Below are positions 43,815 through 52,161 of a stretch of DNA of 64,000 bases, one piece after another. The DNA comes from Acidovorax sp. Leaf78 (GTDB taxonomy: Bacteria > Pseudomonadota > Gammaproteobacteria > Burkholderiales > Burkholderiaceae_C), in assembly GCF_001422735.1 (NCBI RefSeq), contig NZ_LMLZ01000002.1, forward strand, positions 119,624 to 183,623, read 5' to 3'. The stretch's first letter is position 1. Each line of letters begins with the position of its first letter. The notes beneath the pieces are model-generated. The model searched no databases. It was not told the origin of the DNA and saw only the letters and a list, made by a program, of their open reading frames with translations. A program made the position numbers and the translations under genes.

Positions 43815-44111
43815 TTAAGAGGTCTCGACAATCCGGAACTGCTCGCGGTCCTTGCCAGCGATCCATGTAGGAGACCTGCCGCGCCCGGTCCACTCTTTTC
43901 CGGTGGCTGGATCTCGGTACTTAGGGTCGACCTGGACGCGCACTCCGCGGCCAGGCCCTTGTGACGGCATGATCTCTTGGGCCGTGATGCCGTACTGCTG
44001 CATGAGTTCGCGAATTTGCGTGATGGCACCATCGACTTCTTGCGCGCGCATGGTCTCGATTTGTTTGTCGAGCTCGTTGCGCTGTGCGAGTAGGTCTTTG
44101 TAACTGGTCAT
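43815..44111 (-). CDS. H-NS histone-like family protein
   Basis: A 98-residue H-NS-type protein: N-terminal coiled coil (YKDLLAQRNELDKQIETMRAQE) for oligomerisation, then the C-terminal DNA-binding box with YRDPATGKEWTGRGRSPTWI, where GRGR is the AT-minor-groove hook. The family silences AT-rich acquired DNA, which suits a window full of accessory genes. The ATG at 44111 is used; an upstream TTG at 44123 is unlikely. Confidence 0.9.
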   Translation of the reverse strand: MTSYKDLLAQRNELDKQIETMRAQEVDGAITQIRELMQQYGITAQEIMPSQGPGRGVRVQVDPKYRDPATGKEWTGRGRSPTWIAGKDREQFRIVETS

Positions 44112-44412
44112 GGTTTTGATCAAGGGTTAATCCACCTGCGATAGTAGAGGTTTGTGACAACTTACAACGTTGCAAAAGGCCGGGGACAGATCTCCTAGTA
44201 TGAATTCGATCTCGATTTCTAAAATCGCTTTTGAGATTCACAAACCACTGATGTTGCCAATTTTTTTCGCATCAATCCAACTGGGCGTGCGTTGTATTGC
44301 TCAATGGCCTCTCTTTGGTGACCGTCCAGAAGCTGGATATTTTCTATGGTCACTCACTGTGGCCGCCGCCTGATAGCATCATTGCGCAAAAACACACCTT
44401 GCTATCACCCCA
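44112..44412. other. Gap of 300 bases between H-NS-like and HEPN genes
   Basis: Divergent intergenic region holding both promoters; AT-rich around 44205-44270. No gene or convincing operator was recognised. Confidence 0.35.
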
Positions 44413-44967
44413 ATGAGCCGTTCCATATCCCGAGCCCATGAAACCTTTGACAGTGCGATTGAGGACGCTTGTGCGCTTCTAGCGTTGATCGACTCGATGT
44501 ACAAGCAGGACCCTGTCGCTCCGACAGCAGAAGCCCTTAAGCGGGCGGGCTTGGTGATGTCGCTGACTGCTTGGGAAACCTATGTCGAAGACCGCGTGAC
44601 GGAGGCCGTCAACATGCGCTTGAAGGCCGTGAGCGGCAGCCCAATCGGCAACTTTGTGAGTAGCAGGCTCAATGACGAGCTGAAGCGTTTCCACAACCCG
44701 AACTCTGAAAAAACGCGCCGGATTTTCCTCGACTACCTTGAAGTCGACGTGACTGCTGGATGGAAGTGGCTCCACTTTGAGCCGGCGACAGCCAGAAAAA
44801 TGCTGGACGATCTTCTTGCCAAAAGGGGGGAGGCAGTGCATCGATCAAAGTCGATCACGGCGGGTGTTCCGGCCCCGCATCTGGTGAAGCGCGATGACTT
44901 GGACAAAGCGATCCGCTTCCTCAAAGGGTTGGTGAACGCCACGGACAAGGCTTTGGCTGAGCACTAG
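44413..44967 (+). CDS. HEPN-domain protein (RiboL-PSP-HEPN type)
   Basis: A 184-residue all-helical protein. The family segment VMSLTAWETYVEDRVTEAVNMRL is present, and KRGEAVHRSK carries the R-x4-H motif (RGEAVH) that is the RNase active site of HEPN toxins. Such proteins cut RNA during phage infection or as toxins of HEPN-MNT pairs. No MNT nucleotidyltransferase partner is adjacent. It begins with a short basic stretch and no signal. Location in a run of defence-like genes supports a defence role. Confidence 0.75.
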   Translation: MSRSISRAHETFDSAIEDACALLALIDSMYKQDPVAPTAEALKRAGLVMSLTAWETYVEDRVTEAVNMRLKAVSGSPIGNFVSSRLNDELKRFHNPNSEKTRRIFLDYLEVDVTAGWKWLHFEPATARKMLDDLLAKRGEAVHRSKSITAGVPAPHLVKRDDLDKAIRFLKGLVNATDKALAEH

Positions 44968-45127
44968 CTTTGCTAGGCGCGGGCCATAGGATTCATCCCT
45001 CGCTGCAGGCCGCCGCACTCGCCTGAGGCGGTCGTTGATTCGATCAATGCGATAGCCAGCCCGGGTGAGCGAAATCAAGGATTCCTAGGAAACGCATTTC
45101 AATCTTGAACAGTGCTTTTACACATTT

Positions 45128-45955
45128 TCAGGAGGCCGTGCCCCTCTCTTCTGGAGATCGGTCTGAAATGGGTGGTCCGAAAGTGAACTGGGTGAAGTGA
45201 GCACGAAAGTGCTGCTGGCCCATCCTCAAACAGGCGTGAGCAAGGTTGAAGATCTGGTTTGCATCCGTGAACTTTGGCCCGACAGTGCTGTGAAATTCCT
45301 CCCCTTTCACCTGAGGAGCATAGCTGTGAAGGCTTCGAGTCGTGGCATGTGTCCCGAGGGTCGATAAACCGGCCCACACGCTCGCGTAGGCCTTCTTCAT
45401 GTCTGCTATCTCGGCCGCCTCAAAAGCGGAGATTTGTGAGCCTTTCGGCTCTACAGCATGGGATTGCAACATTTCCCAGACCTCGGGCGAAAGTTCATCG
45501 GGAGGAAACTCCTTCTTGAGGCGCTTTGCCATTGCGAACAGCTCGGAAGTGTGCTTGTTTTCCATACGGTCGAGCACGTTTTTTTCACGCCATAGTGCGC
45601 ACGTGAAAAACAGGCACTCGTAGCCAGTTCGCAGCAGGGCAATAGCGCTGGGAACCATGCCCCTGTCTGCAAGCATGGCCGCCCCCTGGCATGCCTCAAG
45701 CGTTCGTTCCCAAAGACCCAACGCGGGCCACTCGCTGCCGGCGATAGGTGACCCGTGCAAGATCTGCAAATCAGCATGCACGTTGCAAACGGCTGTCTTG
45801 ACCAACTCAAGGTATGCGCTGGTGTCGGTGGATCCGCTCCAACGCATGCTCTCGGCCTCATTCGACAAGAACCCGAAGTCTGCAAACGTCGTGAGGTCCT
45901 TAGGCTGCGGAAGCTGTGACGCCATGCCGAATATGGGAAATCGAACGCTGTTCAT
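45128..45955 (-). CDS. DUF5677-type protein
   Basis: A 275-residue helical protein. VPSAIALLRTGYECLFFTCALWREK fits the DUF5677 core, where a conserved R-x-x-x-E-x pattern sits in a long helix; a possible HEPN-like relation has been suggested for this group by its helical layout. The C-terminal part has KGEEFHSTVGPKFTDANQIFNLAHACLRMG. No signal peptide or membrane span. It runs opposite to the HEPN gene; function unknown. Confidence 0.6.
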   Translation of the reverse strand: MNSVRFPIFGMASQLPQPKDLTTFADFGFLSNEAESMRWSGSTDTSAYLELVKTAVCNVHADLQILHGSPIAGSEWPALGLWERTLEACQGAAMLADRGMVPSAIALLRTGYECLFFTCALWREKNVLDRMENKHTSELFAMAKRLKKEFPPDELSPEVWEMLQSHAVEPKGSQISAFEAAEIADMKKAYASVWAGLSTLGTHATTRSLHSYAPQVKGEEFHSTVGPKFTDANQIFNLAHACLRMGQQHFRAHFTQFTFGPPISDRSPEERGTAS

Positions 45956-46023
45956 GGCCTGAGGCAGTAGGAGGGCCTAGTCATTTTGACTCATCAATGT
46001 GGGCCCTGGCAGGATTTGGGCTT

Positions 46024-46932
46024 TCACTTGCCGTCGTTGGCCTCCTTGATGGCGTTGATTTGCGTTATCAGCTCGGTAAGCGCTTCGATGGACGCGGTGG
46101 GACTTGCCTGGCCTTCGGTGACAGTGGATACACCGCACGTGCTATGTTTTTTTATGGATCCTTTGAACGGGATCCGCACAGCCTGAACGAAATAAGGGTC
46201 TGGCACTTTGAATGTCAGCGTTTGTATTTCCTTACCTTCTCCTTTTATATCCACTACCAGTGTCCGGCATGCCGCGTAGTAGAACGTACCCACTTCCTGT
46301 CCCCAAGGAATGTCTTTAAATTCGATTGCGTCTGCTGGAGCTTTCTCTAATCGATAGGTTGCGCAACTGTCTTTGGGAGCCCAACTTTTAAGCTGTCTTT
46401 CATTTCCTGAATCTATCTTTGCATTGAGATTCAAGTATTTGCACGGGAACGTGTTGTCCGTGCGTGCAACTGTGGCGAAAGCGGCAAGCATGGAGCCGAT
46501 TTTCGTGATGCTGTTTTTGAGGTTTTCTGTCGTCGTTGCCCCGACCGACTGCACCAGCTCCGTGTTGTCCCGTTTGGTCACATTGACAGTCGTGGTTTTA
46601 TACAGATTGTTTGTCCCATTGAAGCCGATGCGCCGCCCGTCTTCGACGATTTCCACAGTGACTTTCGCCTGCAGCTTGCCTATCAGCGATGCGGCGGAGC
46701 TCTTACCCAGCTCTGCGCCGGGATTCGCTTTTGCGGCCGGAGGGGGTACGTCTGAGAACTCAATCTTCAAGACGGCCTGGTCAAGGGCGAACACGTCATC
46801 TAAACCATCCTTGGGTCTCGCTGTCTCGGCCATGTCGTAGTAAGCGACGCCTGGCGAGGTGGTGGCGCATCCAGCTGACAGCATCGCAGAGGCAACTGCG
46901 GCGATCAGTCTCATTTGGCGTTGTTGAAGCAT
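46024..46932 (-). CDS. Unknown lipoprotein
   Basis: A 302-residue protein with a type II signal peptide: MRLIAAVASAMLSAGC, lipobox LSAGC with the lipidated cysteine at residue 22. The mature protein is beta-rich, with an internal VTVEIVEDGRRIGFNGTNNLYKT tract and four more cysteines. AGAGGG lies seven bases before the ATG. No family recognised. Probably anchored in the outer or inner membrane facing the periplasm. Confidence 0.72.
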   Translation of the reverse strand: MLQQRQMRLIAAVASAMLSAGCATTSPGVAYYDMAETARPKDGLDDVFALDQAVLKIEFSDVPPPAAKANPGAELGKSSAASLIGKLQAKVTVEIVEDGRRIGFNGTNNLYKTTTVNVTKRDNTELVQSVGATTTENLKNSITKIGSMLAAFATVARTDNTFPCKYLNLNAKIDSGNERQLKSWAPKDSCATYRLEKAPADAIEFKDIPWGQEVGTFYYAACRTLVVDIKGEGKEIQTLTFKVPDPYFVQAVRIPFKGSIKKHSTCGVSTVTEGQASPTASIEALTELITQINAIKEANDGK

Positions 46933-47468
46933 GGTGATCCCTCTCTAAGTGAATGGACCACCAAATTACCCGGGACCCGCCCGGCCGGCACTCCCACATT
47001 TGGGGGATGCGTCGCGTACATGCAGCAGGGATACTGAGCGGTTGGCTTTGCCCCTGGATATGCGATCCCCATGCTCACTGGAGCGCTGCTGGCTTGCTTT
47101 GTGGGTACGGCCCGGCATTGTTGCATCGACTATGAGCACTACCTCGTCAAGCAACTGCAGCCCATGCAGATGCGATTCTTCAGCCTCTGGGGGACAGCTT
47201 TGCAACGTTGACGAGCGCGCAGAAGGTGCTGTTCTAGGGCTGGGGGGGTGAAAACCGGGGCGATACCCAATGACGGAACTACCTGGCCGGTTGAGGGGTG
47301 GGTGTAAGCTTGGCAGCGGTTGCTGACGGTCGCCGATGGGTGCATGAGCTTCCGGTAAATACCATTCAGCTGACGCTTCGGATCGAAGGCCGGCTGCGGC
47401 CTGAGGGGGAAACGAATGTTGGAGAATCCAGTACCCTAGAGTTACACAGTTACCCAGAAAGCTAAACC
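46933..47468. other. Gap before the HNH-ATPase gene, with a short gene remnant
   Basis: About 535 bases. The only stretch that reads like protein is 47071-47211 (plus). Bases 47400-47468 should hold the promoter of the HNH-ATPase pair but no clear promoter or ribosome site was found. Confidence 0.35.
47071..47211 (+). pseudogene. Remnant of a membrane protein
   Basis: The 46-residue frame MLTGALLACFVGTARHCCID...MRFFSLWGTALQR has a hydrophobic start and natural codon use but is too short to be whole, and a stop lies just upstream in frame. It is probably the tail of a broken gene. Confidence 0.3.
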
Positions 47469-49745
47469 GTGATTCGGACAGACCGTCAGACCGTAGAAAC
47501 GCCGCCGTCGCTTAGGGTTGGGCCGGGGTCGCCTGGCTCAAGGGAAAGGATTGAGGCTGGGCAATTCTTTCAAAGCCCTGATGGAATATGGAGACAATCC
47601 AGATTTCGATTCGCTGCGTATCGGAATCCTGACGTAGTGTCCTCGGCCTGGCGACTTTTCCACGAAAAGTGCGCGTTCTGCGAAACGCCGCTCGCCAAGC
47701 CCCAGAGCGCCAACATTACCCACTTTAGACCGCCAAATGGTGTGATCGACGCTCCTGAGCACCCAGGATATTGGTGGCTGGCTATGAAATGGAGAAACAT
47801 TTATCCTGCCTGCGATGGATGCCTGCGTGCAAGTGGGAGTGGCATCGGTAAAGGTCGGCGCTTTCCACTCGAGGACAACTCGAAGCGAGCGATACGACCA
47901 AGTCAGGAGCGTGGAGAGCGTCCATTGCTGTTGGATCCGTGTTTGGACGAGCCCGCCCTCCATCTGTCCTACCTAGATTCTGGGCGCGTAGTCGCTCGAA
48001 CGGTCCGAGGTGAATACACGATCAATGAGTTCTCGCTGAATCGTGAAGACTTGGTCGGTGCGAGAAAGCGACAAATTGCTGTAGCGCGTCGTAGTCTGCA
48101 AATCTTTCGAAATGCTTACGGTGCGAATCAGACATCTGGGCTGAACAAGTCCGATTTGGATATTCCCAGTCTTACGACAGCTGCGTCCAAACTTCAAGAA
48201 CTGCTGCATGATGACATGGCCTATGCAGGAGCGATGCGGCAAGTGGCGTTCCGGTCCAGCAAGCGTCTAGCCAAGGAGATTGGGGACATGTCTTGGCTCG
48301 GAGCTGGCTGGTATGGATCGCTGGCGGCTGCGCAGCGAACCGACCATGCCAGTGATGAGCCCGAGACCATCCGTGAACATGTCGAGGAGTACCGGCTTGA
48401 CAGCGCCGAGGGGCGTCGGCGGTACAAGCTTCGACGCCGCCTCTTGCAATCGATCGAGATCACGAACCTCCGGGGAATTAGAAGTCTATCTCTCTCGGTG
48501 AGTTCTGGAACCGATAGCGTCACTCCGTGGCTGACTCTCCTCGGTGAGAACGGGGTCGGGAAAAGCACGGTGCTCCAAGCGACGGCAATTGCTCTTGCCG
48601 GTCCACGCTACTTTCAAAGGCTGCATGAGGCGAAGCTCATAGACGTCAAAGCTCTCATTCGGCATCGATGCCTGACTGGGGAAGTCTCGGTCCGAATGTC
48701 AGGCTTCGACGCGCCCTATCGAGTGCGGTTCACCAAGACGCGTGTTGAGTTCTTCGGTCCGCTCGGTGAGCGCTCCCACCTCTCAATCAGTTCACGCGCG
48801 GCAAACATTGTTGGCAAGGTCTATGAAGCGCCAACGGTTGTTTTGGGCTATGGGGCGATTCGACTACCTGCACGGACTGTGGGCAGCGGGACATATGGAA
48901 CGTCCTATGCCCGTATTGAGAACCTATTCAGCTATGAGGCCACCCTTGTGGACCCGAGACGAAGTCTCCAGAGAATGTCTAAGCAGCGGTTCGAGCACGC
49001 TGCCAAGGTGATCAGAGAGCTTCTTTCTTTGCGACGAGGGGCATCTCTGCTTGTGAAGAAGGAGGATGTGGTCATTCGGGAGCATGGCACTGATACCTCC
49101 TTGGCGCACCTGAGCGATGGGTACCAAGGGGTGATTAGCTTAGTTGTGGATGTGCTCGAAGCGATCTACAAAGTATGGCCGAATGTGGCGGATGCCGAAG
49201 GAGTCGTGCTGATTGACGAGATCGGCACCCATCTACATCCGGGCTGGAAGATGCGAATCGTTGAAGGCTTGAAGTCGGGATTGCCGGGAATTCAGTTCAT
49301 CACTTCGACTCATGATCCGCTTTGCTTGCGTGGTCTAAACGATGGTGAAGTGGCGGTGCTTCGCAGAGATGCAGAAGGTCAGATTGCCGCCCTGAGGAAA
49401 CTCCCGTCGCCCGCCGGATATCGTGTTGACCAATTGCTGACGTCCGACTTCTTCGGCCTACGTTCAACCGTTGATCCTCTGATGGAGCAAGCTTTCGAGC
49501 GGTACTACGAATTGCTTGCTCTGGCAAAGCCCAATGCGAGAGAACGGGTTGAACTCGCAGAGGTTAAGGCGACTCTAGATGCCAATCGCCATTTGGGGGA
49601 AACGCCGCGCGATCGGATGATGTATGCAGCGATTGATCGTCTGATCGCTTTGGAAGAAGCTAACTCGCCTATCGACAGTCCCCAACTTACGAATCAGGCA
49701 ATCGCGGAGATCTCGCAACGCTGGAATCTCCAGTTCCAGAGATGA
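47469..49745 (+). CDS. HNH-domain plus SMC/ABC-type ATPase fusion (defence system, first gene)
   Basis: A 758-residue fusion. Residues 60-135 are an HNH-type domain of the same kind as the partner gene: KCAFCETP (C68, C71), ITHFRPPNG (H85), WRNIYPACDGCLR (C115, C118). From residue 330 on is an AAA/ABC ATPase of the OLD/SMC type: SIEITNLRGIRSL, Walker A LLGENGVGKST near 360, signature-like HLSDGYQGVISLVVD near 545, Walker B GVVLIDEIGTHLHPGW near 580, and the switch FITSTHDPLCL. This is the Septu-like idea (ATPase PtuA, HNH PtuB), but with an HNH domain fused to the ATPase. The start is GTG without a strong ribosome site. The stop overlaps the next start (ATGA). Confidence 0.85.
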   Translation: MIRTDRQTVETPPSLRVGPGSPGSRERIEAGQFFQSPDGIWRQSRFRFAAYRNPDVVSSAWRLFHEKCAFCETPLAKPQSANITHFRPPNGVIDAPEHPGYWWLAMKWRNIYPACDGCLRASGSGIGKGRRFPLEDNSKRAIRPSQERGERPLLLDPCLDEPALHLSYLDSGRVVARTVRGEYTINEFSLNREDLVGARKRQIAVARRSLQIFRNAYGANQTSGLNKSDLDIPSLTTAASKLQELLHDDMAYAGAMRQVAFRSSKRLAKEIGDMSWLGAGWYGSLAAAQRTDHASDEPETIREHVEEYRLDSAEGRRRYKLRRRLLQSIEITNLRGIRSLSLSVSSGTDSVTPWLTLLGENGVGKSTVLQATAIALAGPRYFQRLHEAKLIDVKALIRHRCLTGEVSVRMSGFDAPYRVRFTKTRVEFFGPLGERSHLSISSRAANIVGKVYEAPTVVLGYGAIRLPARTVGSGTYGTSYARIENLFSYEATLVDPRRSLQRMSKQRFEHAAKVIRELLSLRRGASLLVKKEDVVIREHGTDTSLAHLSDGYQGVISLVVDVLEAIYKVWPNVADAEGVVLIDEIGTHLHPGWKMRIVEGLKSGLPGIQFITSTHDPLCLRGLNDGEVAVLRRDAEGQIAALRKLPSPAGYRVDQLLTSDFFGLRSTVDPLMEQAFERYYELLALAKPNARERVELAEVKATLDANRHLGETPRDRMMYAAIDRLIALEEANSPIDSPQLTNQAIAEISQRWNLQFQR

Positions 49746-50761
49746 TTCACATCAAGCGGACTTCCAGCACGGCAAAGGTGCTGACGGACAAGCGTCTTAA
49801 ATCGACCAGGCGGCCTGGCCTTACCCGAGCAGATTTAGAGTGCGAGAAGGCCATCGAGTACTACACGGTCACACTCCCTGCTGAGCAGGCTAAAGTGAAG
49901 GCGAAGAATGCGCAAGCTGCATTAAATGGGGGCGCACTTCTCGACAGCCCGAAGATAAAATTCCCGTTCTCTGTTTACGGCGACGAACATGTCGTGAAGG
50001 AGTTGATGACGCTCTTTCACAAGAAATGTGCATACTGTGAGAGTCATTTTCGTCATGTGACCCCAGCGGACATAGAGCATTTTCGCCCGAAGGGTGCAGT
50101 GATCATCAATGGCAGCCTAGAACACCCTGGGTACTACTGGTTGGGTGCGGATTGGGACAATCTATTCCTGTCCTGCCCTAGGTGCAATCGCAAGGATCAA
50201 CTTGATGTGCCCGGCGTCCAATCGACGGTTTCAGGGGGCAAGGGAAATCATTTTCCGTTGTTGGATGAGTCGAAGCGCGTTCGAAAGCACGGCCTATCGC
50301 TCGCGGACGAGGAGGCTGTACGGCTTTTGCTAAATCCATGTATCGATGACCCGGAGGCGGTGCTGCGGTACGAGGATGATGGCTCGATCTTGCCGAAGCG
50401 CCGCCTCCGTAAACTTAATCGGAGGCGTGCCGATACTTCGATCTCGGTTTACGGTCTATGGCAGGGAGAGCTGCGAGACAAGCGCAAAGAGCTACTTGAT
50501 CAGCTGAAGTTGGAGCTCATCACGATCGAGCGCTTCTTGCGAATGATTGATCGAATGAAATCTGCCGGTGAATCTCCTGCAGACATTCAGACAGAGCAAG
50601 ATGTCCTTGATATGCACATGGGAGTACTCAAGGGAATGTTCGAGCCTGGAGCGGAGTATCTCGGGATGCTTCGATATCAACTCAGACAAGAACTTGAGCC
50701 AGGAAGAGCTGGCGACCGGCTGGTGCGCGTAGGGTTGGACCTGACAAAGTTGCTTGTTTAA
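49742..50761 (+). CDS. HNH endonuclease, partner of the HNH-ATPase
   Basis: A 339-residue HNH protein (TIGR02646/PtuB-like). The core is complete: KKCAYCESHF (C96, C99), DIEHFRPKG (E112, H113), WLGADWDNLFLSCPRCNRKD (N140, C145, C148, N149), then KGNHFPLLDE. The C-terminal about 150 residues are helical. HNH enzymes cut DNA or RNA with one metal ion; the coupling (ATGA) with the ATPase gene means the two are made together. Compared with the HNH domain fused to the ATPase this one has all expected catalytic residues. The gene is followed by a convergent small gene. Confidence 0.85.
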   Translation: MIHIKRTSSTAKVLTDKRLKSTRRPGLTRADLECEKAIEYYTVTLPAEQAKVKAKNAQAALNGGALLDSPKIKFPFSVYGDEHVVKELMTLFHKKCAYCESHFRHVTPADIEHFRPKGAVIINGSLEHPGYYWLGADWDNLFLSCPRCNRKDQLDVPGVQSTVSGGKGNHFPLLDESKRVRKHGLSLADEEAVRLLLNPCIDDPEAVLRYEDDGSILPKRRLRKLNRRRADTSISVYGLWQGELRDKRKELLDQLKLELITIERFLRMIDRMKSAGESPADIQTEQDVLDMHMGVLKGMFEPGAEYLGMLRYQLRQELEPGRAGDRLVRVGLDLTKLLV

Positions 50762-50765
50762 CCCT

Positions 50766-51032
50766 TCAACTGCGCGAGCTCGTCCAGCGCGCTCGGGCAG
50801 TTTTTGTGGCGACTCCTGCGTCGAACGGTCTGTTCCGGGGGCGGACAGTCAGGGCAGGTCCCGCAAGGATGTAGTTCGAGAAAGCGGTTAGTTTTGACAG
50901 TGCACCTTCGTACAATCCCAAGCGGCGCGTTAACCGCTTAACCTCGGCTTCTGAATCTCTCAGTCGAGCGCGTAAAGCTTCTGTTTCCGCCAGTTCTTGC
51001 GGTACAGATTCACATTGGGTGCTCTGTTCCAT
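50766..51032 (-). CDS. Small coiled-coil protein
   Basis: An 88-residue protein with a clear heptad region (LAETEALRARLRDSEAEVKRL) and a basic tail. GGAGAG lies six bases before the ATG. No family recognised. It ends five bases from the stop of the HNH gene on the other strand. It is in line with the two decayed genes upstream on the minus strand. Confidence 0.5.
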   Translation of the reverse strand: MEQSTQCESVPQELAETEALRARLRDSEAEVKRLTRRLGLYEGALSKLTAFSNYILAGPALTVRPRNRPFDAGVATKTARARWTSSRS

Positions 51033-51137
51033 TTAGGTCTCTCCGACTCGCCAGATGCGCAGTTTTATAGCAATTCTCAGCCCCTTGATCTATGGTCTCT
51101 ACAGAATCAATTGGTGGGGTTCGAGGAAGTGGTGTCA

Positions 51138-51623
51138 TTACCAAAAACGAATTGTCTTGGGCGGCAGCTCGGCGACGAGCATCGCTTCGCCATACAGACG
51201 CTTCGCCACGTCATAGTCGATTTCAGTATGGCCCGAGTGGGCAGAAACTCTCACGAACCGAGACAGCTCCTGGGGAGTGAATGACCAATCTTCTGGGAGC
51301 TTGAGCACCCGCTTTGCGGCGCCGTCAGCGGAATTGCAATCTCCGCATACGAGGGTTTCAGCGAATCAGGGTCTGGTTGTGCTATGGCAGTGATGGTGGG
51401 CAAAAGTCACAGTGAAGCCCATGCCGAAAGTCTGAGCGTACCGCTCTTTCCAGCCAGCGACGCGGATGTCAGTCCAGCGAACGAGTTCATGTGCGGTTCG
51501 GTTGCAGCACGGGCATCGCCAGCTTGTCGCGACCGATTCGCGGTATATGTTCCTGCAGTGCATTCCCGTGAATTCGGCAAGCTCCTGCGGGGTCGGCACC
51601 CTTGAGTACTTCGCGGTTTTCAT
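51138..51623 (-). pseudogene. HNH-type nuclease gene interrupted by an in-frame TGA
   Basis: From the ATG at 51623 (AGGAGG eight bases upstream) the frame runs to a TGA at 51368-51366, then continues in the same frame to TAA at 51138-51140. Before the stop: RESVATSWRCPCCNRTAHEL (C37, C40) and TVTFAHHHCHS (H76-H78). After it: FAETLVCGDCNSADGAAKRV (C93, C96, N97) and SFTPQELSRFVR, DYDVAKRLYGEA. Together they make one complete HNH nuclease of about 160 residues of a family I know from hypothetical proteins. The TGA replaces one residue between the catalytic histidines and the second CxxC, so the truncated product should be inactive unless the stop is read through. Confidence 0.7.
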
Positions 51624-51790
51624 CGTGCACACCTCCTCTTGCGACCTCGCGACCGAGCACTGCGCCTTGGTTTCCGGGGTCGACGAATGCGTTATAACCG
51701 CGCGAGAAGAAGACGTGTCGAATGGCCTAATTGTTGATTTCCATGCAACCGTAACCCACCGGGGGTTAGTGGGTCATTTCTGCGTGAAAA

Positions 51791-52048
51791 TCAACAGACG
51801 GGGCCTCTTCCCAGCTCAAACTCGATGCACTCGATCCCGCGCAGCTTGCCCGCGTAGTAGTGGCCTGCTTCTTTTGCATTTCTTCGAAGACCCGCTGCTC
51901 AATCGCATATAGAGTTATCGTACCGATGATTCGCTTCAACAACTTTCTGCATCTTGACGCCGAAGTCGCTAACTTGGCCCGTGAACTTATAGGTGTCGTT
52001 GCCGAAAGCGGGTCCGCATTTCATCATTTGCTCACGTGTGGATTGCAT
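51791..52048 (-). pseudogene. Small unknown gene interrupted by an in-frame TGA
   Basis: The frame from ATG 52048 reads MQSTREQMMKCGPAFGNDTY...NHRYDNSICD, meets TGA at 51901-51899, and goes on in the same frame with AAGLRRNAKEAGHYYAGKLR and IECIEFELGRGPVC to a TGA at 51793-51791. Amino-acid character and codon use are continuous on both sides. The likely original codon was TGG (Trp). It resembles short phage-borne proteins; no family name can be given. Confidence 0.55.
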
Positions 52049-52161
52049 TCAATGGCTGGATAGCATGGTGCGTGTTCGTGTCAGCCGGAGGAGTGCGACA
52101 CACGGGCTCAAGCGATACCTGTGGGCCGTGCCGCCAATAGCCACAAGGAATAGGGGAACTC

